Source: Sphingobium sp. HWE2-09 (lineage in GTDB: Bacteria > Pseudomonadota > Alphaproteobacteria > Sphingomonadales > Sphingomonadaceae). From it: a DNA stretch of 64,000 nt. The stretch covers positions 661,001 to 725,000 of the forward strand of contig NZ_JAYKZX010000001.1 in assembly GCF_035989265.1 (NCBI RefSeq), written 5' to 3'. Below the pieces are notes generated by a model. It saw only the letters and a list, made by a program, of their open reading frames with translations, made no database searches and was not told where the DNA came from. Made by a program: the position numbers and the translations under genes. Each line of letters opens with the position of its first letter. Positions within the stretch are counted from its first letter, which is position 1. Shown one piece after another: positions 17,601 to 26,520 of this stretch.

Positions 17601-18383
17601 CGACCTACAAACCTTGGCGCGCGCTTCTCCCGAAAGGCGGCATTGCCTTCCTGACAGTCGAGCGTAGCGGGAATCTTCCGCTGTAGATCGCGCTCCAAGG
17701 AGAGCGCAGCCCCCAGTTCGGCCACGCCGGCTTCACCTACCAGCCGTCGGATCCCGGCGAGGGCCAGTGTGGGTCCCTTGCTTAGCTTTTCCGCAACGTC
17801 CCATGCTGCATCTGTCAATTTATCATCCTCCGCGAGTTGAGAGATAAGGCCCCAATCGCAGGCCTTTTGTGCAGAAAGCTTTTCAGCCGTCATCAGCAGT
17901 TGAATGGCCCGCACCCGTCCAATCGCGCGAGCAAGTATCCATGCGACACCCCCGTCAGGTATGAGGCCAAGGCGAGCGAAAGGCGCCATGAAGTAAGCAG
18001 CGCGGTCAGCCACTACGAAATCGCACGATAGCGCGAGCGCCATCCCCAATCCGGCCGCCGCGCCCTGCACCGCGCAGACTATTGGAATCGGAAGGTCATT
18101 GATCGCCAGGATCATCAGGATTCACATGCTGCTCAAGGATGGCACCACCGTCCAGATCGGCGTGCGGAACGGTCGCATCCGATGTCAGGTCGACGCCCGA
18201 GCAGAAGCTTCGCCCTTCCCCACAAAGGAAGATGGCGCGCGTTTCGCGAGAGGCCCTGCCAAATGCGCTGACAAGATCCTCCATCATCGCCGTCGATAGC
18301 GCGTTCAGGCGCTGCGGCGCGTTGAGCCGGATTTCCGCGACCTCGCCGCGAACGGTGTAGATAATTTCGGACATATCGCTCAT
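17597..18383 (-). pseudogene. Enoyl-CoA hydratase (crotonase) split by a one-base frameshift
   Basis: The first frame (18383 to 18096) encodes the crotonase N terminus with the GEGRSFCSGVDLTSD oxyanion-hole segment. The second frame (18115 to 17597) continues with ILAINDLPIPIVCAVQGAAAGLGMALALSCDFVVA, the second oxyanion-hole segment, and a normal C terminus ending in FREKRAPRF. Joined they make about 260 residues, the usual family length. The break is at CCTGATGATCC near 18113, where one extra base moves the frame; it is not a homopolymer. The two frames overlap by 20 nt. Separate function of the halves is unlikely because they split the core fold. The ATG overlaps the DUF35 stop (ATGA). Could be decay or a sequencing error. 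Confidence 0.82.
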
Positions 18384-18748
18384 GCTGGACGGAACAGCGG
18401 TACGACAGTTTGGCCCAGCGGGCGGAAATCGACTGTGACGCGCATGTCTATTGTTACATCGGCCGGATCGACATCGACGAGATTGGTCAGCATCGTGATA
18501 CCCTCATCAAGCGTCACATAGGCGAGGATGTTGGGGCCATTGGGCCCTCGGCTCGAATAGCTATAGCTGTAAACGCGGCCGTTTCCCGTTGCGTCGGTTC
18601 GCCCAACATCGGCGCTGAAGCAGAATGGGCACACGCGCCGTGGATAGTAATGGGTCGCTCCACATATATTGCAAAGTCCCAGTTGCAACGCTCCCGACGG
18701 CGATCGCCATTCGGCGATACCCGAGACGTCTTCCTCATCCACCATCAT
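18380..18748 (-). CDS. DUF35 / OB-fold zinc-ribbon acyl-CoA-binding protein
   Basis: 122 residues from the ATG at 18748, which overlaps the stop of the thiolase-like gene (ATGA). A rubredoxin-like zinc ribbon is visible as CNIC and CPFC (Cys26, 29, 40, 43), followed by an OB-fold segment GRVYSYSYSSRGPNGPNILAYVTLDEG. DUF35 proteins pair with thiolase-superfamily proteins; in steroid side-chain degradation the DUF35 domain of ChsH2 binds the Ltp2 aldolase. The gene order here (MaoC, thiolase-like, DUF35) reproduces that arrangement. A partner role with the adjacent thiolase-like protein is therefore the favoured reading. Confidence 0.85.
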   Translation of the reverse strand: MMVDEEDVSGIAEWRSPSGALQLGLCNICGATHYYPRRVCPFCFSADVGRTDATGNGRVYSYSYSSRGPNGPNILAYVTLDEGITMLTNLVDVDPADVTIDMRVTVDFRPLGQTVVPLFRPA

Positions 18749-19929
18749 GCCTCCCGCTCCAGGATAATCGTGCCGCCAATGTGCCGCGTACCTAGAAAGC
18801 CGCCGGTTCCGTGCGCCAGAGCCAGGCTGCAATCGGGAACCTGCACCGCCGGATGCGCTTCACCGCGCAACTGACGGACCGCTTCGATCACCTTTGTCAT
18901 GCCGCCCCGATTGACCGGGTGGTTATTGCACAGGCCGCCGCCATCGGTGTTGACCGGCAGCTTGCCGACGCCTGATATCAACCCGCCATCGGAAACGAAG
19001 CGGCCGCCTTGGCCCTTCTCGCAGAATCCCAGATCCTCAAGTTGCATGAGGACGGTGATGGTGAAGCTGTCATATATCGAAGCATAGTCGATATCCTGCG
19101 GCGTCACGCCCGCCTCGGCAAAGGCTGCGTGACCCGAATCACGACCCGCCGAATAGGTAAGGTCGATACGTCCGCCATTGAGGGTCTTATACGCCTCGCC
19201 CGATCCCAGCACTTTGACGAGCGGACGGTTCAACGCCCTGGCGATATCCGGACGGGCCACGATCAGTGCGCCACCACCGTCGCTTACGACACAGCAATCC
19301 AGCTTGTGCAACGGATCGGCGATCATCGGCGAGGCGAGCACGTCCTCCACGGTCACGACGTCGCGTAGCATGGCATGGGGGTTATGCTGCGCGTGGTGCG
19401 ATGCGGCGACCTTCACCCATGCCAGCTGTTCCGATGTGGTCCCGAACTCGTGCATGTGACGGCGCGCCGCGAGCGCATAAGCGTTGACAATATTGACGGA
19501 AAAAGGTGCTTCATAGGGCACCTCGGGGACCAGCGGGTCAGCCAGAAACGGCATTTCGCCTTGCAGTTCCAGGCCCGTCCTGGGACGTCCGGCCAGCGTA
19601 ATCAGCGCGACAGAACATTTCCCCATTGCAATGGCGGCCGCCGCGTGGCCGACAGCGATGATATAGCCCGATCCGCCAGTGCTGGTGGTGTCGATATAGC
19701 GCGGTCTCAGGCCCAGATATTCGGCTGCGGAAACCGAACCCAGTCCTGGCGCGTCGGTCCCTGTAAAGTATCCGTCAATGTCTCCGATCGTCAGGCCAGC
19801 GTCTGCAAGCGCGCCGGCTATCACTTCCGCGTGCAGTTGCATGATCGTCTTGTGCGGCGTCTTGCGAAGCGGATGCTCGAAAGCGCCTACGATATATGCC
19901 TGTCCATTGATGCTCACACCGCTTACCAA
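18745..19929 (-). CDS. Thiolase-superfamily protein lacking the nucleophilic Cys (Ltp2-like, probable retro-aldolase)
   Basis: 394 residues if the TTG at 19929 is used; the GTG at 19917 is an alternative. It has the thiolase fold pattern but the region aligning with the active-site Cys reads DTTSTGGSGYIIAVGHA (residues 81-96), with no Cys. The C-terminal signature is IYDSFTITVLMQLEDLGFCEKGQGG (Tyr286), then PVNTDGGGLCNNH. This is the pattern of lipid-transfer-protein thiolases such as Ltp2, which cleave a beta-hydroxyacyl-CoA by retro-aldol reaction without thiolysis. The adjacent DUF35 and MaoC genes strengthen that. The aldolase reaction is inferred, not seen. Confidence 0.83.
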   Translation of the reverse strand: MVSGVSINGQAYIVGAFEHPLRKTPHKTIMQLHAEVIAGALADAGLTIGDIDGYFTGTDAPGLGSVSAAEYLGLRPRYIDTTSTGGSGYIIAVGHAAAAIAMGKCSVALITLAGRPRTGLELQGEMPFLADPLVPEVPYEAPFSVNIVNAYALAARRHMHEFGTTSEQLAWVKVAASHHAQHNPHAMLRDVVTVEDVLASPMIADPLHKLDCCVVSDGGGALIVARPDIARALNRPLVKVLGSGEAYKTLNGGRIDLTYSAGRDSGHAAFAEAGVTPQDIDYASIYDSFTITVLMQLEDLGFCEKGQGGRFVSDGGLISGVGKLPVNTDGGGLCNNHPVNRGGMTKVIEAVRQLRGEAHPAVQVPDCSLALAHGTGGFLGTRHIGGTIILEREA

Positions 19930-20385
19930 TCAGTCAAAATGCAGGAAGACGATTTCAGCCGCCACGGCCGGTTTTTCCGAACCTTCCAGTTCGATCTTCG
20001 TATCGTACGTGATACGCAGCCCGGCCCCCTGGGGCTCCGCTCCCGTGACCGTCTGTATGAGCCGCACACGCGAGCCTGCGGGGACCGGGGCTAGGAAACG
20101 CAGCTTGTTGAGGCCGACATTCAGCGTTTGCCGCGATGCGACCGTGAATAGCGCGGGCTGCAATGTCCCCAGAAGGGAAAGCAGCAGATAGCCATGCGCA
20201 ATCGTCTTGCCGCCAGGCGCTTCCCGGCTAGCGCGCTCTACATCGACATGAATCCACTGCCTATCGCCCGTTGCAGAGGCGAATTCGTCGATCTGCGCCT
20301 GGGTGATTTCAAACCATTCGCCCGGTCCGATCGGCGTGCCGATCTCGTCCGCCAATTCCTGTGCGGATGCATACACCCTCGCCAT
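19930..20385 (-). CDS. MaoC-like (R)-enoyl-CoA hydratase
   Basis: 151 residues. The hydratase-2 motif is FASATGDRQWIHVDVERA, with Asp41 and His46, followed by GKTIAHGYLLLSLLG. Such proteins hydrate trans-2-enoyl-CoA to (3R)-hydroxyacyl-CoA in the cytoplasm. The stop is immediately followed by the start of the thiolase-like gene. A hydratase before an aldolase is the order required to hydrate and then cleave a branched side chain by retro-aldol reaction, as in ChsH1-ChsH2/Ltp2 systems. No second MaoC gene is visible, so it may be a homodimer or depend on a partner elsewhere. Confidence 0.87.
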   Translation of the reverse strand: MARVYASAQELADEIGTPIGPGEWFEITQAQIDEFASATGDRQWIHVDVERASREAPGGKTIAHGYLLLSLLGTLQPALFTVASRQTLNVGLNKLRFLAPVPAGSRVRLIQTVTGAEPQGAGLRITYDTKIELEGSEKPAVAAEIVFLHFD

Positions 20386-20416
20386 CCCTTAGTCCTTTCC
20401 TGATCCGGCCCGCCAA

Positions 20417-21070
20417 TTAGTTGTCGTAATGCGCGGGCGTTTTGGCAGCGATCTCTTCAGCGCTTACGCCCGGAGCCGTCTCAATCAACCTGAAGGGTAA
20501 AGACCGGTCATCGCGGCGGAATACGGCCAGATCGGTCACGATCATATCGACCACGTTCGCCCCAGTGAGAGGAAGCGAACATTGCTGTACGAATTTAGGC
20601 TCGCCCGATTTCGACACATGCTCCATCACGACGATCACGCGTCGGACGCCGGCGACCAGATCCATCGCGCCCCCCATGCCCTTGATCATCTTGCCTGGAA
20701 TAAGCCAATTGGCTATGTCGCCGCGCTCGGAAACTTCCATCGCGCCCAGCACGGTCAGGTCGATATGCCCGCCGCGGATCATCGCGAAACTATCCGATGA
20801 GGAGAAAAAGCTCGATTGCGGCAACGCGCTGATCGTCTGCTTTCCGGCATTGATGAGGTCGGGATCGACATCCTCATCGAACGGAAACGGCCCGATCCCC
20901 AACATACCGTTTTCGGACTGGAGGGTCACGTTCATCCCATCGGGTATGCAGTTGGCTATGAGCGTGGGAATCCCGATCCCCAGATTGACATAATATCCGT
21001 CGCGTAACTCACGAGACGCCCGCTCCGCTATTTCGAAGCGGGTCCAACCTCTCTGTTTGTCGGTCATCAT
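20417..21070 (-). CDS. 3-oxoacid CoA-transferase, subunit B
   Basis: 217 residues. The catalytic glutamate is in [11 protein letters not shown] (Glu53), preceded by [13 protein letters not shown]. These are the ScoB/PcaJ/AtoA-type hallmarks. With subunit A it transfers CoA from succinyl-CoA to a 3-oxoacid. Its ATG overlaps the stop of subunit A (ATGATG at 21065-21070). It probably activates a 3-oxo acid or releases the CoA needed for the neighbouring steps; beta-ketoadipate or acetoacetate are known family substrates, not shown here. Confidence 0.92.
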   Translation of the reverse strand: MMTDKQRGWTRFEIAERASRELRDGYYVNLGIGIPTLIANCIPDGMNVTLQSENGMLGIGPFPFDEDVDPDLINAGKQTISALPQSSFFSSSDSFAMIRGGHIDLTVLGAMEVSERGDIANWLIPGKMIKGMGGAMDLVAGVRRVIVVMEHVSKSGEPKFVQQCSLPLTGANVVDMIVTDLAVFRRDDRSLPFRLIETAPGVSAEEIAAKTPAHYDN

Positions 21071-21774
21071 ACGGCCTCCCGGGGGCGGGTAGTGCGGAAT
21101 TCGATCTTCTTTTCATAAGGCGGAGGCAGCACAAGGCGCTTCACATAGATACCGGGAAGATGAATCTGGTCCGGATCAAACATGCCCACCGGAACGATTT
21201 CCTCGACCTCCGCGACTGTCATGTTTGACGATGTCGCAACCGGTTGATTGAAATTGCGCGCCGTGCGGCGGAACTGGATGTTGCCCGCTTCGTCCGCCCG
21301 CCAGGCCTTTATCAGCGCCAGGTCAGCCCTGATGCCGCGTTCCAGCAAATAGGTTTCGCCGTCGAACTCCTTGGTCTCCTTGCCGTCCGCGACAGACGTG
21401 CCGATTCCCGTCCGGGTGTAAAAGCCGGGTATACCCGCGCCGCCCGCCCTTATCCGCTCGGCCAATGTGCCTTGGGGACAAAATTCCACTTCCAGTTCAC
21501 CCGCCAGATACTGACGCTCGAACTCCTTGTTTTCGCCGACATAGGAGGAAATCATCTTACGGACTTGCCGGGTGCGGAGCAATTTCCCGAGACCGACGCC
21601 GTCGATGCCGGCATTGTTGGAAACGCAGGTCAAATCACGGACGCCCGACTGCTGAAGCGCGTCGATCAGGCTTTCGGGCACGCCGCACAGCCCGAAGCCT
21701 CCCACGCATATCGTCATTCCATCGGTCAGCAGGCCGTCGAGCGCCTGCGCGGAATCCTTGTAGACTGGGATCAT
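21067..21774 (-). CDS. 3-oxoacid CoA-transferase, subunit A
   Basis: 235 residues with the family start [22 protein letters not shown], then [17 protein letters not shown] and the [15 protein letters not shown] segment. It lacks the catalytic glutamate, as expected for the A (alpha) subunit. It lies 3 nt after a VOC-family gene and overlaps subunit B, so the three genes are one transcription unit. Family assignment is firm; the acid substrate is not known. Confidence 0.92.
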   Translation of the reverse strand: MIPVYKDSAQALDGLLTDGMTICVGGFGLCGVPESLIDALQQSGVRDLTCVSNNAGIDGVGLGKLLRTRQVRKMISSYVGENKEFERQYLAGELEVEFCPQGTLAERIRAGGAGIPGFYTRTGIGTSVADGKETKEFDGETYLLERGIRADLALIKAWRADEAGNIQFRRTARNFNQPVATSSNMTVAEVEEIVPVGMFDPDQIHLPGIYVKRLVLPPPYEKKIEFRTTRPREAV

Positions 21775-21777
21775 GGT

Positions 21778-22395
21778 TCAGCGCTTGGCAACAGAGTGGA
21801 TCAATTCGACCATGGCTTCGCGCAGGTCGCGATTTTGCTCGATCGCGTTGCGCTTGCCTTCCAGCCACATCGCAAGATGCTGTTTTCCGCGAGAGGTGTG
21901 CTTGTTCCAGTTGGGATCGGTGGGCGTCGTGATCTCCAGACGTATGCCATTAGGGTCGTGAAAATAAATGCTGTAAATCAGGCCATTATGGTCCGTCGGG
22001 CCGATCACGTCGATGTCGTTCTCGACCAGCCAGCCATACCAACGGTCAACCTCTTCATGATTTTTTGCCTGAAGCGCGATATGATCGAAAATCTCATATG
22101 CCGGATGACTTACCGTCGAGCGCTCAGGCAATCCGGGCGCCTCGAAAAATGCGATGGTCGAGCCATCAGCCATCCTAAAAAAGATGTGGAAATAGGGAAA
22201 GTCATCCCCGGTCGAAGGCACGGATGCGCCCAGTATGGTACTGGCAAGTTCCATCCCCATCACGCGCATGTAGAAGTCTGCCGTCGCTTCGACATCGTGC
22301 GTTACCCATGCCGCATGGCTAAGCATCAGAGGCGTCAGGCCAGGGTTATCGAGACGCGCCGGCAAGGAGAGTGGCAAGGTCATAGGTTTTTCCAT
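21778..22395 (-). CDS. VOC-superfamily protein (extradiol dioxygenase / glyoxalase fold)
   Basis: 205 residues. Three likely metal ligands are in order: His27 (LSHAAW), His105 (FDHIAL) and Glu154 (RLEITT). The betaalphabetabetabeta pattern with YFHDPNGIRLEI fits type I extradiol dioxygenase-like or epimerase/lyase VOC proteins. An internal Met5 could also be the start; no strong ribosome binding site is seen for either. It shares general build with the VOC gene at 29056-29679. A metal-dependent ring-cleavage or isomerase role is possible, but the substrate is unknown. Confidence 0.75.
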   Translation of the reverse strand: MEKPMTLPLSLPARLDNPGLTPLMLSHAAWVTHDVEATADFYMRVMGMELASTILGASVPSTGDDFPYFHIFFRMADGSTIAFFEAPGLPERSTVSHPAYEIFDHIALQAKNHEEVDRWYGWLVENDIDVIGPTDHNGLIYSIYFHDPNGIRLEITTPTDPNWNKHTSRGKQHLAMWLEGKRNAIEQNRDLREAMVELIHSVAKR

Positions 22396-22643
22396 TATCC
22401 CAAATATGGAAGCAGTTTAGTGGAAAGTCCTGGCTTTTGCTGTCCCCGGCTGTGGGGACGAATTTGGTCTGCCGAGATAAAATTGGTCAATTCTTGCGGA
22501 GAGCCCGAGAGCCTAGAAAGCTAATGTGAGCCTTCCTCATTACCGCCGGAGCGGCCTATCGCGAAGCTGGGTAAGGTGGATTACATTTTCGTATCCGCAT
22601 GCACGGCGGTCCAGGCTTGTCGGCAGATCGTGATTGCCGAATG

Positions 22644-22681
<38 letters not shown>

Positions 22682-22687
22682 CGAGGA

Positions 22688-24307
22688 TCAGCGCGCCTGC
22701 ACGGCTTCTCTAACTTGCTCCCGAAGTATATTTTTCCGTATCTTGCCCGAGGGCGTTAAAGGCATTTCGGCAATTATCTCGAGGCGTTCGGGCCATTTCT
22801 GCTTGGCGAGTCCTTGCTCAGTGAGCGTTGCAAGCATGGCTTCGAAATCGAAGATCTCCCCTGGCCTTAGCGTCACGAAAGCGCAGCAGGTTTCGCCCAG
22901 GCGCGGATGTGGCATCGCGACGACCGCTGCCTCCGAAATGGCCGGATGCAAATGAATCGCATCCTCGACTTCCTTCGCGCTGATATTTTCACCGCCGCGA
23001 ATGATGATATCCTTGATGCGACCTGTAACCATCAGGTTTCCGTCACTATCCAGAACTCCCAAATCGCCGGTCTTGAAATAGCCCTGCTCGTCGAACGCGT
23101 CGTTCTGGGAGGTCTCTTTGTATCCCACAAAGACTTCGGGCCCTCGCGTCGTGATTTCGCCGTCCTGACCGCGTTCCGCCTCTGATCCATCGGCGAGAAT
23201 GAGGCGAACGTTGTGGCCAACGACCTTTCCATCCGTTTCCGCCCTGATGCCGATGGGGACATCACCCATGCTGCCCAGTGAAACCGTGGGTGCCTCGGTG
23301 CTTCCGTACACACGGCAAACCGTGCACGAGGTCAGTATTCTTTCCGCTGCCTCGACCAAGCTCGGGGGTACAGGGGCGCCGCCACAGGGAAATATTCGAA
23401 GCGACGGCAGGGACAGGCCATCCCTCGTGGCCACCTGCACCAGTTCGGCCAGAAAAGGCGTTGCGCCGATCGTGAAGGTCACGCGGTGCTCAGAAATAAG
23501 ATCGGCAGCGATCTTGGCGTCCCAGCTGTCCATGAGGATCACGGGAATACCCAATGTTACCGGCAATTGGATGCCGTAAAGATAGCCGGTGATGTGGCCC
23601 AGCGTGGAAGGCATGAGCACCACGTCATGTTCGCCAAGACCAAAATGAGCGGAGAAGTTTCGCACCTCACAGTCGATTGTATTGTGCGTATGGAGAACCC
23701 CCTTGGGATCGCCGGTTGTTCCTGACGTGTAAAGCAGGAGTTTGACATGGTCGGGGTCGGGATCGACCAGCGTGGCGGGCGCAGTGGTTTCGATCAGGCG
23801 CTCGAACATCCTCTCATCCGACCGGACGAAAATAATATGATCAGCTGTCACACCCTGCCCCATCAGCCGATCGACCATAGCCCGATAATCGAAACCACGG
23901 AAATTTTCGGGCACGAATAGAACCTTGCTACGTGCATCGGCAATGATGAAGCCGACTTCCCTGTCCCTGTAGATTGGAACTATGGGATTGCAGACGAAAC
24001 CGCCCAAAGCGCAAGCCAGTTCGACCAGCACCGCCTCATGCCAGTTGGGAAGCTGAAAGCTAACGACGTCTCCGGCATTCAGTCCCCATCCGCACAGGGC
24101 TGTCGCCAATCGCAAAGCGCGGTCCAGGCATTGAGCCACAGTCATCTCCGCTTCCCCGTCGATGACCAGCAACTGTGACGGGTGAGCGGCGGCGAGCTGT
24201 TGCAGACGCTGCCCCACCGTCACGTCGGACCAGGCACCTTCCGCCTTGTATCTGGCGGCCATTTCCGGATCCACACGCGTTGACCAGCCGTTTGCATCGG
24301 ACTTCAT
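22688..24307 (-). CDS. Acyl-CoA synthetase (AMP-forming), cyclohexanecarboxylate-CoA-ligase-like
   Basis: 539 residues from the ATG at 24307, which follows a GGGGAGGGGGCGGA Shine-Dalgarno; an in-frame GTG at 24328 is less likely. The P-loop LLYTSGTTGDPKGVLHTHNT spans residues 191-210, VYGSTEAPTVS and FKTGDLGVLDSDGN follow, and TPSGKIRKNILRE carries the catalytic lysine. It forms acyl-CoA through an acyl-adenylate. The N-terminal motif CNPIVPIYRDREVGFI resembles ligases for alicyclic or medium-chain acids. It is in line with the hydrolase gene upstream (26-nt gap), so an ester-hydrolysis-then-activation pair is possible. Confidence 0.88.
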   Translation of the reverse strand: MKSDANGWSTRVDPEMAARYKAEGAWSDVTVGQRLQQLAAAHPSQLLVIDGEAEMTVAQCLDRALRLATALCGWGLNAGDVVSFQLPNWHEAVLVELACALGGFVCNPIVPIYRDREVGFIIADARSKVLFVPENFRGFDYRAMVDRLMGQGVTADHIIFVRSDERMFERLIETTAPATLVDPDPDHVKLLLYTSGTTGDPKGVLHTHNTIDCEVRNFSAHFGLGEHDVVLMPSTLGHITGYLYGIQLPVTLGIPVILMDSWDAKIAADLISEHRVTFTIGATPFLAELVQVATRDGLSLPSLRIFPCGGAPVPPSLVEAAERILTSCTVCRVYGSTEAPTVSLGSMGDVPIGIRAETDGKVVGHNVRLILADGSEAERGQDGEITTRGPEVFVGYKETSQNDAFDEQGYFKTGDLGVLDSDGNLMVTGRIKDIIIRGGENISAKEVEDAIHLHPAISEAAVVAMPHPRLGETCCAFVTLRPGEIFDFEAMLATLTEQGLAKQKWPERLEIIAEMPLTPSGKIRKNILREQVREAVQAR

Positions 24308-24333
24308 TCCGCCCCCTCCCCGTTCCACCCGAC

Positions 24334-25251
24334 CTATTGCGAACCGAGGAACCGCTTGAGCCAGGCCTGCTGGACACGCGCGACCACGCCCAGATGGGCA
24401 ACGTCCCGATAGATGCTCATATGATCCACACCGCGCACAGAGACGAGTTCTTTTCGAGGATTGGGGATATTGTTGAACGCGTCGACTTCAAGATCGGCGG
24501 ACGTAATATTGTCCCCATGCGCCAATGTCATCAATACCGGCGTATCGTAGATCTCCTTCGCATAGGGAATCGCTCGATAGGAAAGCAGCAATTCAGTCGA
24601 GTGAATCGTGTTAACATGTTCATGCAAAGGCGCTTCATTTGCCTTAATCATCATGAAGGCTTCACGAACATGCGGGAACGGCCAGGTCGTGAGCTCATTG
24701 TGTGGGGATATTTCCGGAGACATCGGCATCATCTCGCCTTGCTGGCCGGAGAAGCGGCGCTCGCGGTCGCCCGCGATCAGCGCGTTCAGCGCACCAAAGC
24801 GCGCTTCACCGTGAGTCCGGCGCATCGTCTGCTTTCCGTCGATCACCGGGATCGTCGAGATCGCGAATGCGGGACGGTTGTCGAGCGCGGAGACGATCAG
24901 AACATGCCCGCCACTATAGGAGATGCCCCAGATACCGGTCTTGTCGTGATCGATGTCGGGCAATGTCCGCGCAAAGCTTATCGCATTGCGATAATCCTCG
25001 ATCTGCTCCCAAGGATCGACATGTTGGCGTGGCGATCCCGTGCTTTCCCCGAAATTGCGATAGTCGAAGGCAAGTGTTGCGCAGCCGATCTCCTCAAAAA
25101 ATTTCGAGTAATGCGGCATGACGATCTCTTTGGTGTAACACCAGCCCCCAGCCATGATGACGAGGGGCACATCGCCTTCCAGACCCTCAGGCCGTCGGAG
25201 CACCGCCTGGATCGTCTCGCCGCTGCTTTTAAATTCTACCCGCTGTTCCAT
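24334..25251 (-). CDS. Alpha/beta hydrolase (CocE/X-Pro-peptidase-like)
   Basis: 305 residues. The nucleophile elbow is GISYSGG, with Ser111 in the GxSYxG form of the CocE/S15 branch. The YRNFGESTGSPRQ loop and the C-terminal VRGVDHMSIY segment (catalytic His) complete the triad, with an Asp in LAHGDNITSADLE. It hydrolyses an ester, amide or C-C bond in the cytoplasm. A similar protein (GTSYAGG, Ser113) lies at 42754-43647. The adjacent acyl-CoA ligase suggests that it makes the acid that is activated, but this is inference. Confidence 0.82.
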   Translation of the reverse strand: MEQRVEFKSSGETIQAVLRRPEGLEGDVPLVIMAGGWCYTKEIVMPHYSKFFEEIGCATLAFDYRNFGESTGSPRQHVDPWEQIEDYRNAISFARTLPDIDHDKTGIWGISYSGGHVLIVSALDNRPAFAISTIPVIDGKQTMRRTHGEARFGALNALIAGDRERRFSGQQGEMMPMSPEISPHNELTTWPFPHVREAFMMIKANEAPLHEHVNTIHSTELLLSYRAIPYAKEIYDTPVLMTLAHGDNITSADLEVDAFNNIPNPRKELVSVRGVDHMSIYRDVAHLGVVARVQQAWLKRFLGSQ

Positions 25252-25282
25252 GATGCCTCTCCTTATCTCAAGCCGATCAAGA

Positions 25283-26451
25283 CTAGATCAGCGTTTTTTC
25301 GCTATCCGCCCACTTGGCGATATTGTTGCGCTGCACATCGGACGAACCACCAATAATCGGCATGAGCAAAGCGTCCCGGACGTAGCGTTCCATGTCGAAG
25401 CCTTTGACATAGCCATAGGCACCCAGGATGGTCTGCCCCTGCAGCGCGGCTTCGCGCCCAACCTCGGTACAGAATAACTTAGTCATCGCGGTTTCTACGC
25501 CGCAGGGCTCCCCGCGCCCAGCCAGCCACGCGCTATGGTGCAGCATCAATCGAGCGGCATGAAGTTTGGTCCGCATATCCGCCAGCTTGTGACGGATTGA
25601 CTGGAGGTCGCCGATCGGCCGGCCGAACTGTTGCCGCTCGCGGCTATAATCCAGAGCATCAGCAAATGCCGCCTCACCGATGCCAAGTGCAATGGCGGCG
25701 ACTTCGAGCTTCTCCACGTCCAGCCCGGTGCCGGTGAGCATGCGCCAACCGGCGTTCCAGCCATCCTCTCCACCGACCAAATTTTCGATCGGCACGCGAA
25801 CGTCGGTAAATGTGACGTCGGTCGTGGCAGCGCCCTTCATCCCCAGGCCCTCGATCGGGGTGATATCGACACCTGGCGTAGAGGGGGGATGAGGACGAAG
25901 GACAGATTGCGCCTGCGGTCCTCCGCTGGCCCGCTCCGTACCAAGGTGTAGATATAGTCGCAAATGGCGGCCCCGGAGCAGAAACGCTTCGACCCGTTCA
26001 CGACGATTTCGTCACCCTCGCGGACTGCCGTCGTTTGAACGGATGCCAGATCCGCGCCCACATTGGGCTCGGTCCATCCATAGGCAAACAGCAGCTTGCC
26101 GGCGGCGACCAGGGGAAGAAGCCGCGCCTTCTGCACCGGCGAGCCGCATTCCACCAGGTTCATTCCCGCATAACAGGCAGACATGATATAGGGAACGCTG
26201 ACGGCCAGGCTACGCTTGGACAGTTCTTCGATGACAATCATGGTGGCGAGAATATCGGGTCCGGAACCGCCATATTCTTCCGGAACGGTCAGACCCATGA
26301 CGCCCAGATCCGCCAGCTTGTCGAACACCTCCCGCGGAAACTCGTTATTCTTATCCCATTTGGCGGCCATGTCGCGCGGCATTTCCGTTCTAATGAAACG
26401 GTGCAGCATATCACGCAACATTGTCACGTCTTCGGAAATATGAAAGTCCAT
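25283..26451 (-). pseudogene. Acyl-CoA dehydrogenase broken by a frameshift in a poly-C run
   Basis: The N-terminal frame (26451 to 25837) runs MDFHISEDVTMLRDMLHRFI to ...NLSFVLIPP and then goes wrong. The correct continuation TPGVDITPIEGLGMKGAATTDV lies in the other frame and runs to 25283, with QQFGRPIGDLQSIRHKLADM and GGSSDVQRNNIAKW. Together they give a dehydrogenase of about 385 residues. The break is a run of six C on the coding strand (about 25883-25888); seven would restore the frame. So a single-base loss is likely. The C-terminal GGSSDV lacks the usual Glu of YEGTSEI, so its catalytic base may lie elsewhere, as in some FadE forms. Real decay or a sequencing error cannot be told apart here. 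Confidence 0.85.
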
Positions 26452-26520
26452 TTTATAAATTCCCTGAAGAACAGAAATTTCTATTTCCGGTTCTGAACTC
26501 GGCTTGGAGAATGTTTCTTT

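Noticed and set aside
21244..22524. Plus-strand frame of 426 codons
   Set aside because: Lies opposite CoA-transferase and VOC genes with clear catalytic motifs; no family resemblance in translation.
24175..25356. Plus-strand frame of 393 codons opposite the hydrolase
   Set aside because: Shadow of a conserved alpha/beta hydrolase gene; no domain pattern.
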